Below, piece after piece: positions 23,240 through 31,984 of a stretch of 34,262 nt of DNA (position 1 is the first letter of the stretch; each line of letters begins with the position of its first letter). The stretch is from CAMDWQ01 sp964497635 (GTDB taxonomy: Bacteria; Omnitrophota; Gorgyraeia; 2-02-FULL-51-18): the NCBI GenBank assembly GCA_964497635.1, contig CAZCDB010000009.1, forward strand, positions 1 to 34,262. Direction: 5' to 3'. The position numbers and the translations under genes were made by a program. The notes under the pieces were generated by a model, which worked only from the letters and a program-made list of their open reading frames with translations, was not told the DNA's origin and did no database searches.

Positions 23240-24508
23240 TTATTTAGTCTTCGATTTTTTCTTAAAAAATTCTCTTTGGGCCTTTGGAGCCACAGGAAAC
23301 TGTGGACGTCCGGTGTTATGACGATCTTCATTTTCATAAACAGGTTTTATGGGGCCTCTGTCTTTGAGAAATTTTTGGGCATCGACTCCGGGACAAGTTT
23401 TTAATTTTAAAGAAATCTTCATCAGCTTTTCAATCGCGTGTATGTTGCCACCCTCTCGGGGCGTTGCAAATGTGATCGCATGTCCCTTTTGACCCGCGCG
23501 GCCTGTACGTCCGATCCGGTGGATATAGTTTTCAGTCTCATCGGGAAGGTCGTAGTTGATGACAAGCTCGATTTCTTTGACGTCAATTCCGCGCGCAGCA
23601 ATGTCCGTGGCGACCAAAATGCGGTAGGTCCCATTTTTAAATCCCTGAAGAGCGTGACGCCTCTCCCCCTGATTACGATCCGAGTGGAGTTCATTGACGG
23701 TATGATTCATCTGCTGAAGGGAGCGGGTCAACTTCCAAGCACTCGCCTTTGTCCGGGTGAAAATCAAAATACTGCCCCGGGTTTGATTTAAAATTTTCCC
23801 CAGAAGTTTGAGTTTGTCGTCTTGCTGGACGATAAAAAGCTCTTGGGTAATTTGCTCAGGGGTTGCTCCCGAAGGAGCTGCTTCAATGCGTACCGGATCT
23901 TTCATATAAAACGCCGCCAGCTTCAGAACTGCTTCTGGCATGGTCGCAGAAAAAAGTAGGGTCTGTCTCTCTTTGGGCAAAAACTCCGCCAGCCGCTTGA
24001 TCTGCGGGGCAAAACCCATATCCAGCATCCGGTCTGCTTCATCGAGCACCACCATTTGGATATTCAACGGATCTGTGGTTTTTTGTTCCATATGATCCAG
24101 AAATCTTCCCGGCGTCGCGATGATCACGCGAATCGTTTCTTTTTGGAGAAGCTTCACTTGCATCGTCATATCCATCCCACCGATCACAATCACTGAGCGG
24201 ATGTTAAAAGGGTTCCCCAGTCTACGCAAAGTCTCATCCACTTGAAGAGCCAGCTCGCGGGTCGGAACAAGGATCAGAGCACGGCCACTTCCCTCAAGTA
24301 GACGTTGGATCATCGGGATCCCGAACCCGAGGGTCTTGCCAGTGCCTGTCTGGGCAATCCCCAAAATATCCTTCCCCTCAATCGCAATAGGAATGGCTTG
24401 CTTTTGAATCGGAGTGGGTGTCTTAAATTTCATCCCGTCAATCACTCCTAAAATCTCGGGAGAGATGCCAAGGCCTTCAAAAGTTGTTGTTTCGATTTCA
24501 CTTTTCAT
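23240..24508 (-). CDS. DEAD-box ATP-dependent RNA helicase, RhlE-like
   Basis: This RNA-unwinding ATPase has all core motifs: TPTPIQKQAIP (Q motif), AQTGTGKT (motif I), PTRELALQ (Ia), TPGR (Ib), DEAD (II, about residue 160), SAT (III), ATDIAARGIDV (V) and HRIGRTGRAG (VI). The C-terminal tail is short and basic, ending KKKSKTK, so RhlE is more likely than DbpA or CsdA. I chose the ATG at 24508 (AGGA 7 nt upstream), not the TTG one codon earlier. It probably works in ribosome assembly or RNA turnover. The next two genes encode a basic binding protein and a SUI1 factor. Confidence 0.95.
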   Translation of the reverse strand: MKSEIETTTFEGLGISPEILGVIDGMKFKTPTPIQKQAIPIAIEGKDILGIAQTGTGKTLGFGIPMIQRLLEGSGRALILVPTRELALQVDETLRRLGNPFNIRSVIVIGGMDMTMQVKLLQKETIRVIIATPGRFLDHMEQKTTDPLNIQMVVLDEADRMLDMGFAPQIKRLAEFLPKERQTLLFSATMPEAVLKLAAFYMKDPVRIEAAPSGATPEQITQELFIVQQDDKLKLLGKILNQTRGSILIFTRTKASAWKLTRSLQQMNHTVNELHSDRNQGERRHALQGFKNGTYRILVATDIAARGIDVKEIELVINYDLPDETENYIHRIGRTGRAGQKGHAITFATPREGGNIHAIEKLMKISLKLKTCPGVDAQKFLKDRGPIKPVYENEDRHNTGRPQFPVAPKAQREFFKKKSKTK

Positions 24509-24523
24509 CAAAAATTCCTTTTT

Positions 24524-25159
24524 CTATTTTTTCACCGCCAGAGTAACCCCATCGCGAATCGTAAGCATCACAAGGTTCACTCGCTTATCGCTCAGTGCCG
24601 CTTCATTAAACTGCGCAATCGCCCGGTCAGTCTCATCTTTGGGGTCCAACACACGGCCACTCCAGAGAACATTATCCACCAAAATCAACCCACCCTGCCG
24701 CACTTTCGGAATACAAGCATTCCAATAATGAATATAATTCTCTTTGTCTGCGTCAATAAACACTAGATCAAAAAGCCCTTTCAGCTTCTTGATCGTCTCA
24801 AGGGCTGGGCCCATTTTCAAGATGATCTTCTTCCCGTGATGGCTTTTTTTCCAAAATTCCCGCGCAATCGCCGTCGCCTTCTCATCGATATCACAGGTAA
24901 TCAGCTGCCCCCCCTGAGGCATCCCCTCCGCCATACGCAGCGCGCTATACCCGGTAAAGGTACCAATCTCAAGAATACGCTTGGCCTGTACCGCCGTTGC
25001 CAAAAGCTTTAGAAACGTTCCCTCCACATGCCCCACTTGCATCTGAGGAAGTGTGGTTTTTTCTATTGTCGCCTGAACCAGCGCCTCATGGATCTCCTTT
25101 TCGGGAGTGGTATGAGCCGAGGTATATTTTTCGATCAAACCGGGAATGATGTCTGGCAT
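24524..25159 (-). CDS. Class I SAM-dependent O-methyltransferase (caffeoyl-CoA-type)
   Basis: The 211-residue protein belongs to the cation-dependent O-methyltransferase family (COG4122). It has the SAM-binding motif ILEIGTFTGYSALRMAEG and metal-ligand regions FIDADKENYIHYW and LVDNVLWSG, with conserved Asp and Asn. Bacterial members methylate catechols or modified RNA (TrmR, tRNA uridine-5-oxyacetic acid). Given the neighbouring RNA-related genes, a tRNA target is worth considering but not shown. The gene starts at 25159 and is separated from the divergent zinc-ribbon gene by 104 nt. Confidence 0.92.
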   Translation of the reverse strand: MPDIIPGLIEKYTSAHTTPEKEIHEALVQATIEKTTLPQMQVGHVEGTFLKLLATAVQAKRILEIGTFTGYSALRMAEGMPQGGQLITCDIDEKATAIAREFWKKSHHGKKIILKMGPALETIKKLKGLFDLVFIDADKENYIHYWNACIPKVRQGGLILVDNVLWSGRVLDPKDETDRAIAQFNEAALSDKRVNLVMLTIRDGVTLAVKK

Positions 25160-25263
25160 GTTCCTACCTATGAAGTGCTATTCTCCCTGATCTTAAGAGG
25201 ACCCACAAGCGAAAAGAAAACTTCTCCCCCACTGCCTATGGTACAATCTTTGAAAAGGAAGTC

Positions 25264-25434
25264 ATGACAACCAAAAAAATTCTCGTCTCGTCTCGAGGAC
25301 GTTTCTGCAAATACCCCGACTGTAAGAGAGCTTTAAGCATTTACAACCACGCGCCGTACTGCCATGTCCATACCAACAAAATCAGCGCCGACCCCAAATA
25401 CAAAATTCCCGAAAAATCAGTCAGCGCGTCCTAA
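25264..25434 (+). CDS. Small zinc-ribbon protein, 56 residues
   Basis: This is the only plus-strand gene in the window. The ATG at 25264 follows AAGGA by five nt. The product contains CKYPDC (C15, C20), then LSIYNHAPYCHVH (C33, H36), a C-x4-C-x12-C-x2-H arrangement that should bind one zinc. Small proteins with the pattern C-x-x-P-x-C...LS-x-YN...C-x-x-H occur widely, sometimes as nucleic-acid-binding knuckles, but I cannot name the function. Its last 14 nt overlap the end of the convergent ABC-F gene. TACAAT a short distance upstream could be a -10 box, with no good -35. Confidence 0.75.
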   Translation: MTTKKILVSSRGRFCKYPDCKRALSIYNHAPYCHVHTNKISADPKYKIPEKSVSAS

Positions 25435-27325
25435 ACTTTTCTAAAAATTCCCAGCGCTCATAAATTTTGGCTAGCTCTTCGGTGATCGCCGCTAGACGAG
25501 CTTTGGTTTCGGTGATCTTCCTTGAATCTTTATTATAAAATCCGGGAGTTCCCATCCGCTCCACAATCACGGCTTGCTCCGCGTCCAGCTTTTCGATAAG
25601 CGCAGGGATTGCTTCAAGCTCTTTTTGTTCTTTCATCGTCAATTTTTTGGGTTTGGCCGGTTTGACAACCACTTCTGCTTCTTTCTGAATCTCTTCCTCT
25701 TTTCTGGGGGCTTCTGTTTCAACCACTGAGTCCTTGCGGCGGGCCGCCCAGTCATCGTAGCCTCCCGGATGCTCATAAATCACGCCGTTCCCCTCGAGAA
25801 TAATCGTCGAAGTCACTACATTATTTAAAAAAGTTCTGTCATGACTCACCAAAAGCAAGGTGCCCGAGTACCCGATTAAGAGCTCTTCAAGAAGTTCCAA
25901 CGTCTCCACATCCAGATCGTTGGTCGGTTCATCCATGATAAGTAAGTTCGAGGTCTTGGTAAAAAGCCGCGCCAAAAGCAGGCGGTTTCTCTCACCCCCC
26001 GAAAGCACTTTGACTTTGGTACGAGCCCGATCCGGAGAAAAAAGAAACTCCTGAAGATACCCCATGATATGCCGTGGCTTGCCGTCAATGGTGACAATAT
26101 CCGTCTCGCCAGAAATATTTTCGATGACCGATTTTTCTCCATCTAGCTGTTCGCGGAGCTGATCATAATATGAAATCTCAAGATTAGTTCCCAGGGTCAC
26201 CGTCCCTGAGTCCGGAGAAATTTTTCCCAAAAGCGCCTTTAAAAGGGTGGTTTTGCCAGTGCCGTTGGACCCGATCACTCCGATTTTATCCCCCCTCATA
26301 ATCCGGATTGAAAAATCCTGGATGATCTTTTTTTCTCCGAAAGAAAGACAGATATGGTCGGCTTTGGTCACCACCTGGCCTGAGCGCTCAGCCTCCTGTG
26401 CCTTCATTCTTACTTTTCCCAAAATCTGGCGTTGGGCCTTTTTCTCTTCCCGCAGTTTCTCCAGAGCGCGCACGCGGCCCTCGTTGCGAGTTCGACGCGC
26501 TTTGATTCCCTGCCGGATCCAGATTTCTTCTTGGGCAAGTTTTTTGTCAAATTGTTCCCACTCCATGGCTTCCGCATGAAGCGCCAACTTTTTTCTCTCT
26601 AAAAAGGTGGGATAGTCACAAGTCCAGCTGTAGAGCTTGCCTCGGTCAAGCTCCACAATCTTGGTCGCAAGCCGAGTCATAAACATACGATCATGCGTCA
26701 CAAAAAAGATGGTGCCAGGATACTCTTTCAAAAAATTTTCAAGCCAGTCGATAGAGTCAATATCCAGGTGGTTGGTGGGCTCATCCAAGAGCAGAACCTC
26801 GGGCTTTAGAACCAGGGCCTTGGCTAAGAGCACTTTTCTTTTTTGCCCGCCGGACAATTTTTCAAAAGAACTCTCAGGGTCGAGCTTCATGTGGGAGAGA
26901 ACTTCTTCAATCTGGCGCTGTGTCTCCCACCCACCCGTTCGCTCCATCTCAGCTTGCAGTCGATCTAGCTGGCTCAGTAGCTGCGGCGTACACTCGGTTT
27001 CAAGTTTTTGGTGGAGGTGATGAAAATCCCCCAGAAGTTTTACACGCTCCGGCAGTCCTGAAAGAACAATATCAAAAACATTCCCCGTGATATCCACAGG
27101 CACTTCCTGAGGCAGATGTGTGACCTTAATTCCCTTTTGGTAGCCGATTTCCCCACGGTCAATTTTCATCTGGCCCGCGATGACTTTCATGAGCGTGGTT
27201 TTTCCCACGCCATTGCGCCCCAAAAGTGCCACGCGCTCCCCCGACTCCACCTGCAAGCTGATATTGTCAAAAAGAAGTGGGCCGCCCAAAGCCAAAGACA
27301 CTTCCTGAATACTAATTAGAGCCAT
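25421..27325 (-). CDS. uup: ABC-F ATPase, Uup-like
   Basis: ABC-F proteins lack membrane domains and act on ribosomes or DNA. The 634-residue protein has two ATPase domains: Walker A GRNGVGKTT and GSNGTGKTT, signatures LSGGQKRK and LSGGERNR, and Walker B regions VLLLDEPTNHLD and LLIMDEPTNDLD, with the interdomain linker rich in Arg and Glu between. After residue 530 there is a charged linker and a C-terminal coiled coil (about 565-634, EQKELEAIPALIEKLDAEQ), the feature of Uup, which binds branched DNA and the ribosome. The E-site-directed EttA lacks this tail. An antibiotic-resistance role is not indicated. Confidence 0.92.
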   Translation of the reverse strand: MALISIQEVSLALGGPLLFDNISLQVESGERVALLGRNGVGKTTLMKVIAGQMKIDRGEIGYQKGIKVTHLPQEVPVDITGNVFDIVLSGLPERVKLLGDFHHLHQKLETECTPQLLSQLDRLQAEMERTGGWETQRQIEEVLSHMKLDPESSFEKLSGGQKRKVLLAKALVLKPEVLLLDEPTNHLDIDSIDWLENFLKEYPGTIFFVTHDRMFMTRLATKIVELDRGKLYSWTCDYPTFLERKKLALHAEAMEWEQFDKKLAQEEIWIRQGIKARRTRNEGRVRALEKLREEKKAQRQILGKVRMKAQEAERSGQVVTKADHICLSFGEKKIIQDFSIRIMRGDKIGVIGSNGTGKTTLLKALLGKISPDSGTVTLGTNLEISYYDQLREQLDGEKSVIENISGETDIVTIDGKPRHIMGYLQEFLFSPDRARTKVKVLSGGERNRLLLARLFTKTSNLLIMDEPTNDLDVETLELLEELLIGYSGTLLLVSHDRTFLNNVVTSTIILEGNGVIYEHPGGYDDWAARRKDSVVETEAPRKEEEIQKEAEVVVKPAKPKKLTMKEQKELEAIPALIEKLDAEQAVIVERMGTPGFYNKDSRKITETKARLAAITEELAKIYERWEFLEKFRTR

Positions 27326-27352
27326 TTCATTTTTCCTAATCTATCCTGGATA

Positions 27353-27808
27353 TTATTTTTTTGAATTCCGAATGTCTTGAACAATCTGATCAAGCCCTTG
27401 AAGAAATTTTGACCGATCTTCTTTTTGAAACGGAGCCGGACCGCCCGAAACTTCGCCCGCTCCCCGCAAGACGTGCAAAAGATCACGTGTCGCCAGAAGA
27501 TTACCAATATTTTGGTCTGTAAACAAGTTTCCTTGATGCCCGAGAACTCTTGCCCCCGCCTGGATGCAGCGATGCACCAGCGGAATATCCCCTGTCACCA
27601 CAATATCATCTTTGGCCACATGCTCGACGATCCAATCATCCGCCGCGTCAAAACCCCCATCGACAACGACAAGCTTAGCTGCCCACTCCTGGGGAAGACG
27701 CATCCATGAGTTGGAAACAAAGGTTACGGCAATCTCGTACCTCTGGGCCACCCGAATAACTTCCGGCTTCACCGGACAAGCATCTGAATCAACGTAAATC
27801 TGAATCAC
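27353..27808 (-). CDS. YaiI/YqxD family protein (DUF188)
   Basis: The 151-residue protein matches the UPF0178/YaiI family: DSDACPVKPEVIRVA near the start, VDGGFDAADDWI and DDIVVTGDIPL in the middle, and RDLLHVLRGAGEVSGGPAPF. The many conserved aspartates resemble a PIN-like nuclease fold, so an RNA or DNA hydrolase role has been suggested for the family; the function is not established. The start is a GTG that overlaps the VF530 stop (GTGA), with GGAG 7 nt upstream. Confidence 0.93.
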   Translation of the reverse strand: MIQIYVDSDACPVKPEVIRVAQRYEIAVTFVSNSWMRLPQEWAAKLVVVDGGFDAADDWIVEHVAKDDIVVTGDIPLVHRCIQAGARVLGHQGNLFTDQNIGNLLATRDLLHVLRGAGEVSGGPAPFQKEDRSKFLQGLDQIVQDIRNSKK

Positions 27809-28017
27809 TTCATCACTCCAGGAATATTTTTATACAACTTCTCCACTTTAAGCCGAGCCCAGGGTGTTTTCCGCAAAAACGTCAGACTCGACTTGATGCT
27901 GGGATCTGACATAAAACAGCGGATGCGGATTCTCTGCCCCAACTCTTCCCAACCATAATGCTCAACAAGGCGCTCAAGAATTGCTTGAAGTGTCATTCCG
28001 TGAAGAGGGTCTGTCAT
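27805..28017 (-). CDS. VF530 family small DNA-binding protein (DUF2132)
   Basis: This 70-residue protein has the VF530 pattern: PLHGMTLQAILERLVEHYGWEEL, IRCFMSDPSIKSSLTFLRKTPWAR and KVEKLY. The family has a small helical fold and was annotated as DNA-binding from its structure; the cellular role is unclear. The gene starts 2 nt after the FAD-oxidoreductase stop and couples to yaiI by a 4-nt overlap. Confidence 0.92.
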   Translation of the reverse strand: MTDPLHGMTLQAILERLVEHYGWEELGQRIRIRCFMSDPSIKSSLTFLRKTPWARLKVEKLYKNIPGVMK

Positions 28018-28019
28018 TT

Positions 28020-29216
28020 TTAGCGAAGCGGTAGAGGTTTATCCGCTACCATCAATTTTTTTTGAATTTTTTCAAACAAACGTATTTTGGCCAAAAGAAT
28101 CAAGAACAGGAAAGTACCCATTTTTAAAAAAGGGTTTTTTGTACTGATCATACGACCGGCTCGTTCTTGAATCTCTTGAATCATTTTCACTTCCTTCTCA
28201 CGAAGAGCCTGAACATGATCCAGCCTCTTTTTTGAATAATCTTTGGCGGCCAAAGATTGCTGGATCACATCCACTGCCACGATCGACGTCTCTACCGCCA
28301 CCGACACGCCAATCGCCCCGGCAGGAGAGCAAGTATGCGCCGCATCTCCGATCAATACAAGTCCATCCCGAGCCCACTCTTTGACACGCTCGGCTTTTGC
28401 CGCAAGAACGCTAAAAGGGCTAAAATCCGTAAGCGCTTGGGCAAACTCATGGAGCATTGGATGCGCAGACAACAGCTCTTGTTTTAAGGATTGAATCCCA
28501 GCGGCGCGATACTTTCCAAAAGCTCCTGTCTCCACAATAATTCCACATTGAATATGATCAGGATACTTCGGTAGCGCTAAATAATTGTGTTTCTCGGACA
28601 AAAATGCTCTTACTTGATCGTCATAGCCCTTAGGTTTTGGGATCGTAAACCAAATCACATCAAACTCATGCTCTTGATAAGCCATCTCAAAACAACCTTT
28701 TTTTCTTACGATGGATCCTCGGCCGTCGGCCCCGACAACAATTTTGGCGCATACTTCAACGATTTGGTCTTCCTTGGAGACTTGAACCCCCACGACTTGC
28801 TTTCCCTCAAAAATAAGATCTGTCACGGAGGCACCAAACCAGAGATGAAAATTGTTATTCTTTTGAGCCCTCTGATAAAACGCATTCAGCATTACAGGCT
28901 GGGGCATCCACAGAATAAAAGGAATTTCCTTAGAGATATTTGAGATTCCAATTTCAGTTACGCGGCGATGCTTCAAATAAAGTTCAAAACCCTGAAGTTT
29001 CAGGTGGGGGTAACCCAGCAAAAAATCAGACAACCCCACTTGCTTCATTGCCTGAAGAAAACGAGGCATGAGGACTTCCCCACGATATTCCCGCTCAAAA
29101 TCTGGATGACTCTCAAGCACCAATGTTCGCACTCCACGCTCAGATAAAAGAAGTCCTGCCACCATCCCCGCAGGACCTCCTCCGACGATGCAGACATCAA
29201 ACGCTTGGGATTGCAT
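28020..29216 (-). CDS. FAD-dependent monooxygenase/oxidoreductase (PHBH fold)
   Basis: The 398-residue protein has the three markers of class A flavoprotein monooxygenases: the N-terminal dinucleotide fold VCIVGGGPAGMVAGLLLSE, the DG motif VVGADGRGSIVRKK near 165-180, and GDAAHTCSPAGAIGVSVAVE near 285-305. Members hydroxylate aromatic rings (PHBH, UbiH) or oxidise other substrates. The C-terminal hydrophobic segment NPFLKMGTFLFLILLAKI (about 360-380) suggests membrane attachment, as with geranylgeranyl reductase or ubiquinone hydroxylases. Substrate unknown. It is one of a string of close genes with rluE upstream. Confidence 0.87.
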   Translation of the reverse strand: MQSQAFDVCIVGGGPAGMVAGLLLSERGVRTLVLESHPDFEREYRGEVLMPRFLQAMKQVGLSDFLLGYPHLKLQGFELYLKHRRVTEIGISNISKEIPFILWMPQPVMLNAFYQRAQKNNNFHLWFGASVTDLIFEGKQVVGVQVSKEDQIVEVCAKIVVGADGRGSIVRKKGCFEMAYQEHEFDVIWFTIPKPKGYDDQVRAFLSEKHNYLALPKYPDHIQCGIIVETGAFGKYRAAGIQSLKQELLSAHPMLHEFAQALTDFSPFSVLAAKAERVKEWARDGLVLIGDAAHTCSPAGAIGVSVAVETSIVAVDVIQQSLAAKDYSKKRLDHVQALREKEVKMIQEIQERAGRMISTKNPFLKMGTFLFLILLAKIRLFEKIQKKLMVADKPLPLR

Positions 29217-29224
29217 TGGAAAAT

Positions 29225-29788
29225 CTAGCTCCTTTTTAAATCGTATTTTTCTTCAGCGGAAAGCTCGCGCCACTTTCCGACGGCAAGACCTCCCAGATGT
29301 AAATTACAGATGGCGATGCGAATAAGCCTAAGCGTCGGAAATCCCACCGCTGCGGTCATTCTTCGAACCTGACGATTTTTACCCTCAGTCAGAATCAGTT
29401 CTATCCAGCTCGTCGGAACGGATAAGCGAAAACGGATGGGAACACTTCGCGGTGAATAGCCCGGATCTTCCAACACCCGTGCTTTGCAAGGCTTGGTTTT
29501 CTGTCCCCCAATCAAGACTCCTTTTTGGAGCAGCGCCATCGCCTCCTGGGTGGCAGTCCCTTCCACCTGCGCATGATACGTGCGCTCGTGTGCATGGCGC
29601 GGATGCAAGAGCCAGTCATTCCATTCTTTTTCGTCGCTAAGAAGCAGCAAACCTTCACTGTCCCAATCCAACCGACCGATGGGATATACCTTTTCTGGGA
29701 AACCAAATTCCGCTAGGGTCACATGCTCAGGAGCTTCTTTAGTAAACTGAGAAAGCACCCCGTAGGGTTTGTGAAATGCTAGAAGCAT
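29225..29788 (-). CDS. rluE: 23S rRNA pseudouridine synthase, RluE-like
   Basis: RluE makes pseudouridine in helix 89 of 23S rRNA (position 2457 in E. coli). The 187-residue protein has the RsuA/RluB/E/F family motif GRLDWDSEGLLLLS with the catalytic aspartate, LAFHKPYGVLSQF at the start, and EGKNRQVRRMTAAVGFPTLRL. It lacks the N-terminal S4 RNA-binding domain of RsuA and RluB, a property of RluE. I use the ATG at 29788; a TTG one codon upstream is less likely. Confidence 0.9.
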   Translation of the reverse strand: MLLAFHKPYGVLSQFTKEAPEHVTLAEFGFPEKVYPIGRLDWDSEGLLLLSDEKEWNDWLLHPRHAHERTYHAQVEGTATQEAMALLQKGVLIGGQKTKPCKARVLEDPGYSPRSVPIRFRLSVPTSWIELILTEGKNRQVRRMTAAVGFPTLRLIRIAICNLHLGGLAVGKWRELSAEEKYDLKRS

Positions 29789-29800
29789 CAAGAACCGCTT

Positions 29801-31204
29801 CTACTCATTTAGGATGGCAATGAAAGCCTCGACAACCATCGGGTTAAACTGCGTCCCGGAGTGCGCCTTGAGTTCACCCACAGCAACATTTTTATCCAAC
29901 GCGTTACGATACGGCCTATCTGTAGTCATCGCATCATAAGCATCTACCACCGATATAATCTGAGCAAAAATGCTCGTTTGATCCCCTTTGATTTTCTGCG
30001 GATATCCACCCCCGTCATAGCGCTCGTGATGGGAGTAAACACTGGCCATGATAATCTCATCAAAACACACCGGTTTTAAAGCCTCAGCACCAATAATCGG
30101 ATGCTGGCGAATAACTTCCATTTCTTGATCGGTCAGTTTTCCGTTTTTCTTCAAAATATGGTCAGGTACAGCAAGCTTTCCGATATCATGAAGTTCACCT
30201 GCAAGTTTTAAGAGTTCTGCTTGTTCTTTTGGATATCCCATTTTAAGCGTCGTTTTATAAGCATATTCTCCAACTCTCTCGGAGTGCCCTTGAGTGTATT
30301 TATCCTTGGCTTCCAGCATGCTGATCAAAGACTGCACCATCCGAAAAAAATAGTCTGCCAATTTTTTCCGGGATTCTTGTAAGGCCCCTGCCATTTGATT
30401 GAATGATTGTGAGAGTTCTGCGACTTCATCGCGCCCTTGGACACTTACACGATACTCCAGATCCCCGGAGGAGAGCTTGCGCGTTCCCTCCATCAGTGTT
30501 TTAATGCGACGCGTCATACCACCCCCCAAAAGCACCCCCAGGGCAATGGAAAGCAAAACTCCGAATACAAATATGCCAAATACGGCATTTTGGATATTTC
30601 TCTGGGCCGAATATACATCACGCGCATCCATATCCACCCCCAGCACCGCCACCGTCGCCCCGGAGGAATCTTTGACAGGAGCATAACTAGAAAGCTTCAT
30701 CCCCCATTCATCCGAAGTAATTTGAGAATCAGCTGACGGGCCTTGGAGAGCGGCAATGATTTCAGGAAAACGCCCGACAAAATAGTCATCTCCCGGATAA
30801 GCTGAAATATTTTTTCCGGGTCTTTGCTTAATTCCTTGGGGCAGCTCAGGATCCGCGTCCACCACAAACTTCCAGGTGTCCATCTTGTCTGTGTTTCTGA
30901 GTGTATAAACGTACTTGATGGAAGGATCCAACATTTTGATTTCACGGAAATGTTTTAGGATCTTTTGATATTCAGGACTGCTGACACCTTCCGCACGACT
31001 CAGAGGCACTCGCATCAATTCATCCCCATCCACCGAAAGGGAGGCCATTTGCGCAACGATCATCATCTGATGCCTTAGCTGCTCAAACTGGCTCTCAACG
31101 CTAAACTTGTAGATGAAAAAATTGCTCAAAGCCGTCACAAAGAGAATAGTAAGGATCGCGACAACTGTGACTTTTGTGCGTAAGCTAAATATCAAGTTTT
31201 TCAT
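29801..31204 (-). CDS. Membrane HD-GYP cyclic-di-GMP phosphodiesterase with HAMP and sensor domain
   Basis: This 467-residue protein should degrade cyclic di-GMP. It has an N-terminal membrane helix (about 10-32), a periplasmic sensor to about 195, a second membrane helix (about 200-225), a HAMP segment (RRIKTLMEGTRKLSSGDLEYRV) and an HD-GYP domain from about 285. Key blocks are intact: HSERVGEYA, HDIGK, QHPIIGAE, HHERYDGGGYP (a GYP variant with GG before GYP) and VVDAYDAMTTDRPYR. The start overlaps the stop of the protease gene (ATGA), linking the two. Its sensor shares a D-x-WG-x-x-x-SxYAPV pattern with the diguanylate cyclase at 6739-7923. Confidence 0.92.
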   Translation of the reverse strand: MKNLIFSLRTKVTVVAILTILFVTALSNFFIYKFSVESQFEQLRHQMMIVAQMASLSVDGDELMRVPLSRAEGVSSPEYQKILKHFREIKMLDPSIKYVYTLRNTDKMDTWKFVVDADPELPQGIKQRPGKNISAYPGDDYFVGRFPEIIAALQGPSADSQITSDEWGMKLSSYAPVKDSSGATVAVLGVDMDARDVYSAQRNIQNAVFGIFVFGVLLSIALGVLLGGGMTRRIKTLMEGTRKLSSGDLEYRVSVQGRDEVAELSQSFNQMAGALQESRKKLADYFFRMVQSLISMLEAKDKYTQGHSERVGEYAYKTTLKMGYPKEQAELLKLAGELHDIGKLAVPDHILKKNGKLTDQEMEVIRQHPIIGAEALKPVCFDEIIMASVYSHHERYDGGGYPQKIKGDQTSIFAQIISVVDAYDAMTTDRPYRNALDKNVAVGELKAHSGTQFNPMVVEAFIAILNE

Positions 31205-31968
31205 TGGTTTTGCCCCTTCACGATTTTCTCATATTCTGCCAACATTGTTCGCACTTTTTCTACGGACACAGCAAAACCAATATTGGGCGCATCCTGCACC
31301 ACCGCAAGATTGATCCCCACCAGCTGCCCTTCAAGATTTACCAAAGCACCCCCGCTAGAACCAATGCTGATCGCCGCATCGGTTTGAATCAGGTCTTTCA
31401 TTTCTCGGCCTCCGGCAGGACTGATAAACCGGCGACCTGTACCGCTGACAATCCCCGCCGAAACGGAATTTTGAAGACCATAAGGATTTCCCATGGTAAT
31501 CACCGTCTCCCCCAACAAAATATCTTTTGAGAAATCCATCGGCTGAAGCGGTTTTTCGGGCTTGATTTTGATGAGAGCCAAATCTTGCGCGGGATTGGCC
31601 CCCAGAGACACCGCTTCGTAAATCTTCCCATCGGAGAGAGTCACGTAGATCTTACTGCCCATCTGGATGACATGCGCATTCGTCACAATGAGCCCATCGG
31701 CTGAGACAATCACACCAGAACCTAAGCTATTCTGCTTCAAAGTCGTCACCTGCCCACGCAGAGTTCCCGCGTGTAAGTCATCGAGCATTTTCCCATAAGC
31801 CCCCCAGACCGGGTTTTGGCGAAGCAAGACCACGCGCTCGGTGCTGATATTCACCACAGAAGGTGAACACTTCTGGATCGCTCGAACCACCGGAGTTTGG
31901 CGAACATTTTCAGCCTGAGCTAAAACAGGGTGGAACATCATCAGAAGAAAAATAAAAAATAATTTCAT
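31201..31968 (-). CDS. Secreted trypsin-like serine protease, HtrA-like without PDZ domain
   Basis: The 255-residue product has a signal peptide (cleavage near AQA, residue 18). The catalytic triad of the DegP/HtrA fold is visible: H99 in TNAHV, D129 in QDLALIKI and S205 in GSSGGAL (most HtrA proteins have GNSGGPL). It stops at about residue 250 without a PDZ domain, so it is about half the size of DegP and regulation by peptide binding would be missing. Periplasmic location is likely. The gene is directly coupled to the HD-GYP gene, suggesting a joint role in envelope sensing. Confidence 0.9.
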   Translation of the reverse strand: MKLFFIFLLMMFHPVLAQAENVRQTPVVRAIQKCSPSVVNISTERVVLLRQNPVWGAYGKMLDDLHAGTLRGQVTTLKQNSLGSGVIVSADGLIVTNAHVIQMGSKIYVTLSDGKIYEAVSLGANPAQDLALIKIKPEKPLQPMDFSKDILLGETVITMGNPYGLQNSVSAGIVSGTGRRFISPAGGREMKDLIQTDAAISIGSSGGALVNLEGQLVGINLAVVQDAPNIGFAVSVEKVRTMLAEYEKIVKGQNQ

Positions 31969-31984
31969 CGTTAGCCTATGATTT

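Noticed and set aside
25160..25263. Promoter for the plus-strand zinc-ribbon gene at TACAAT
   Set aside because: The -10 box is good but no acceptable -35 hexamer lies at 16-18 nt.
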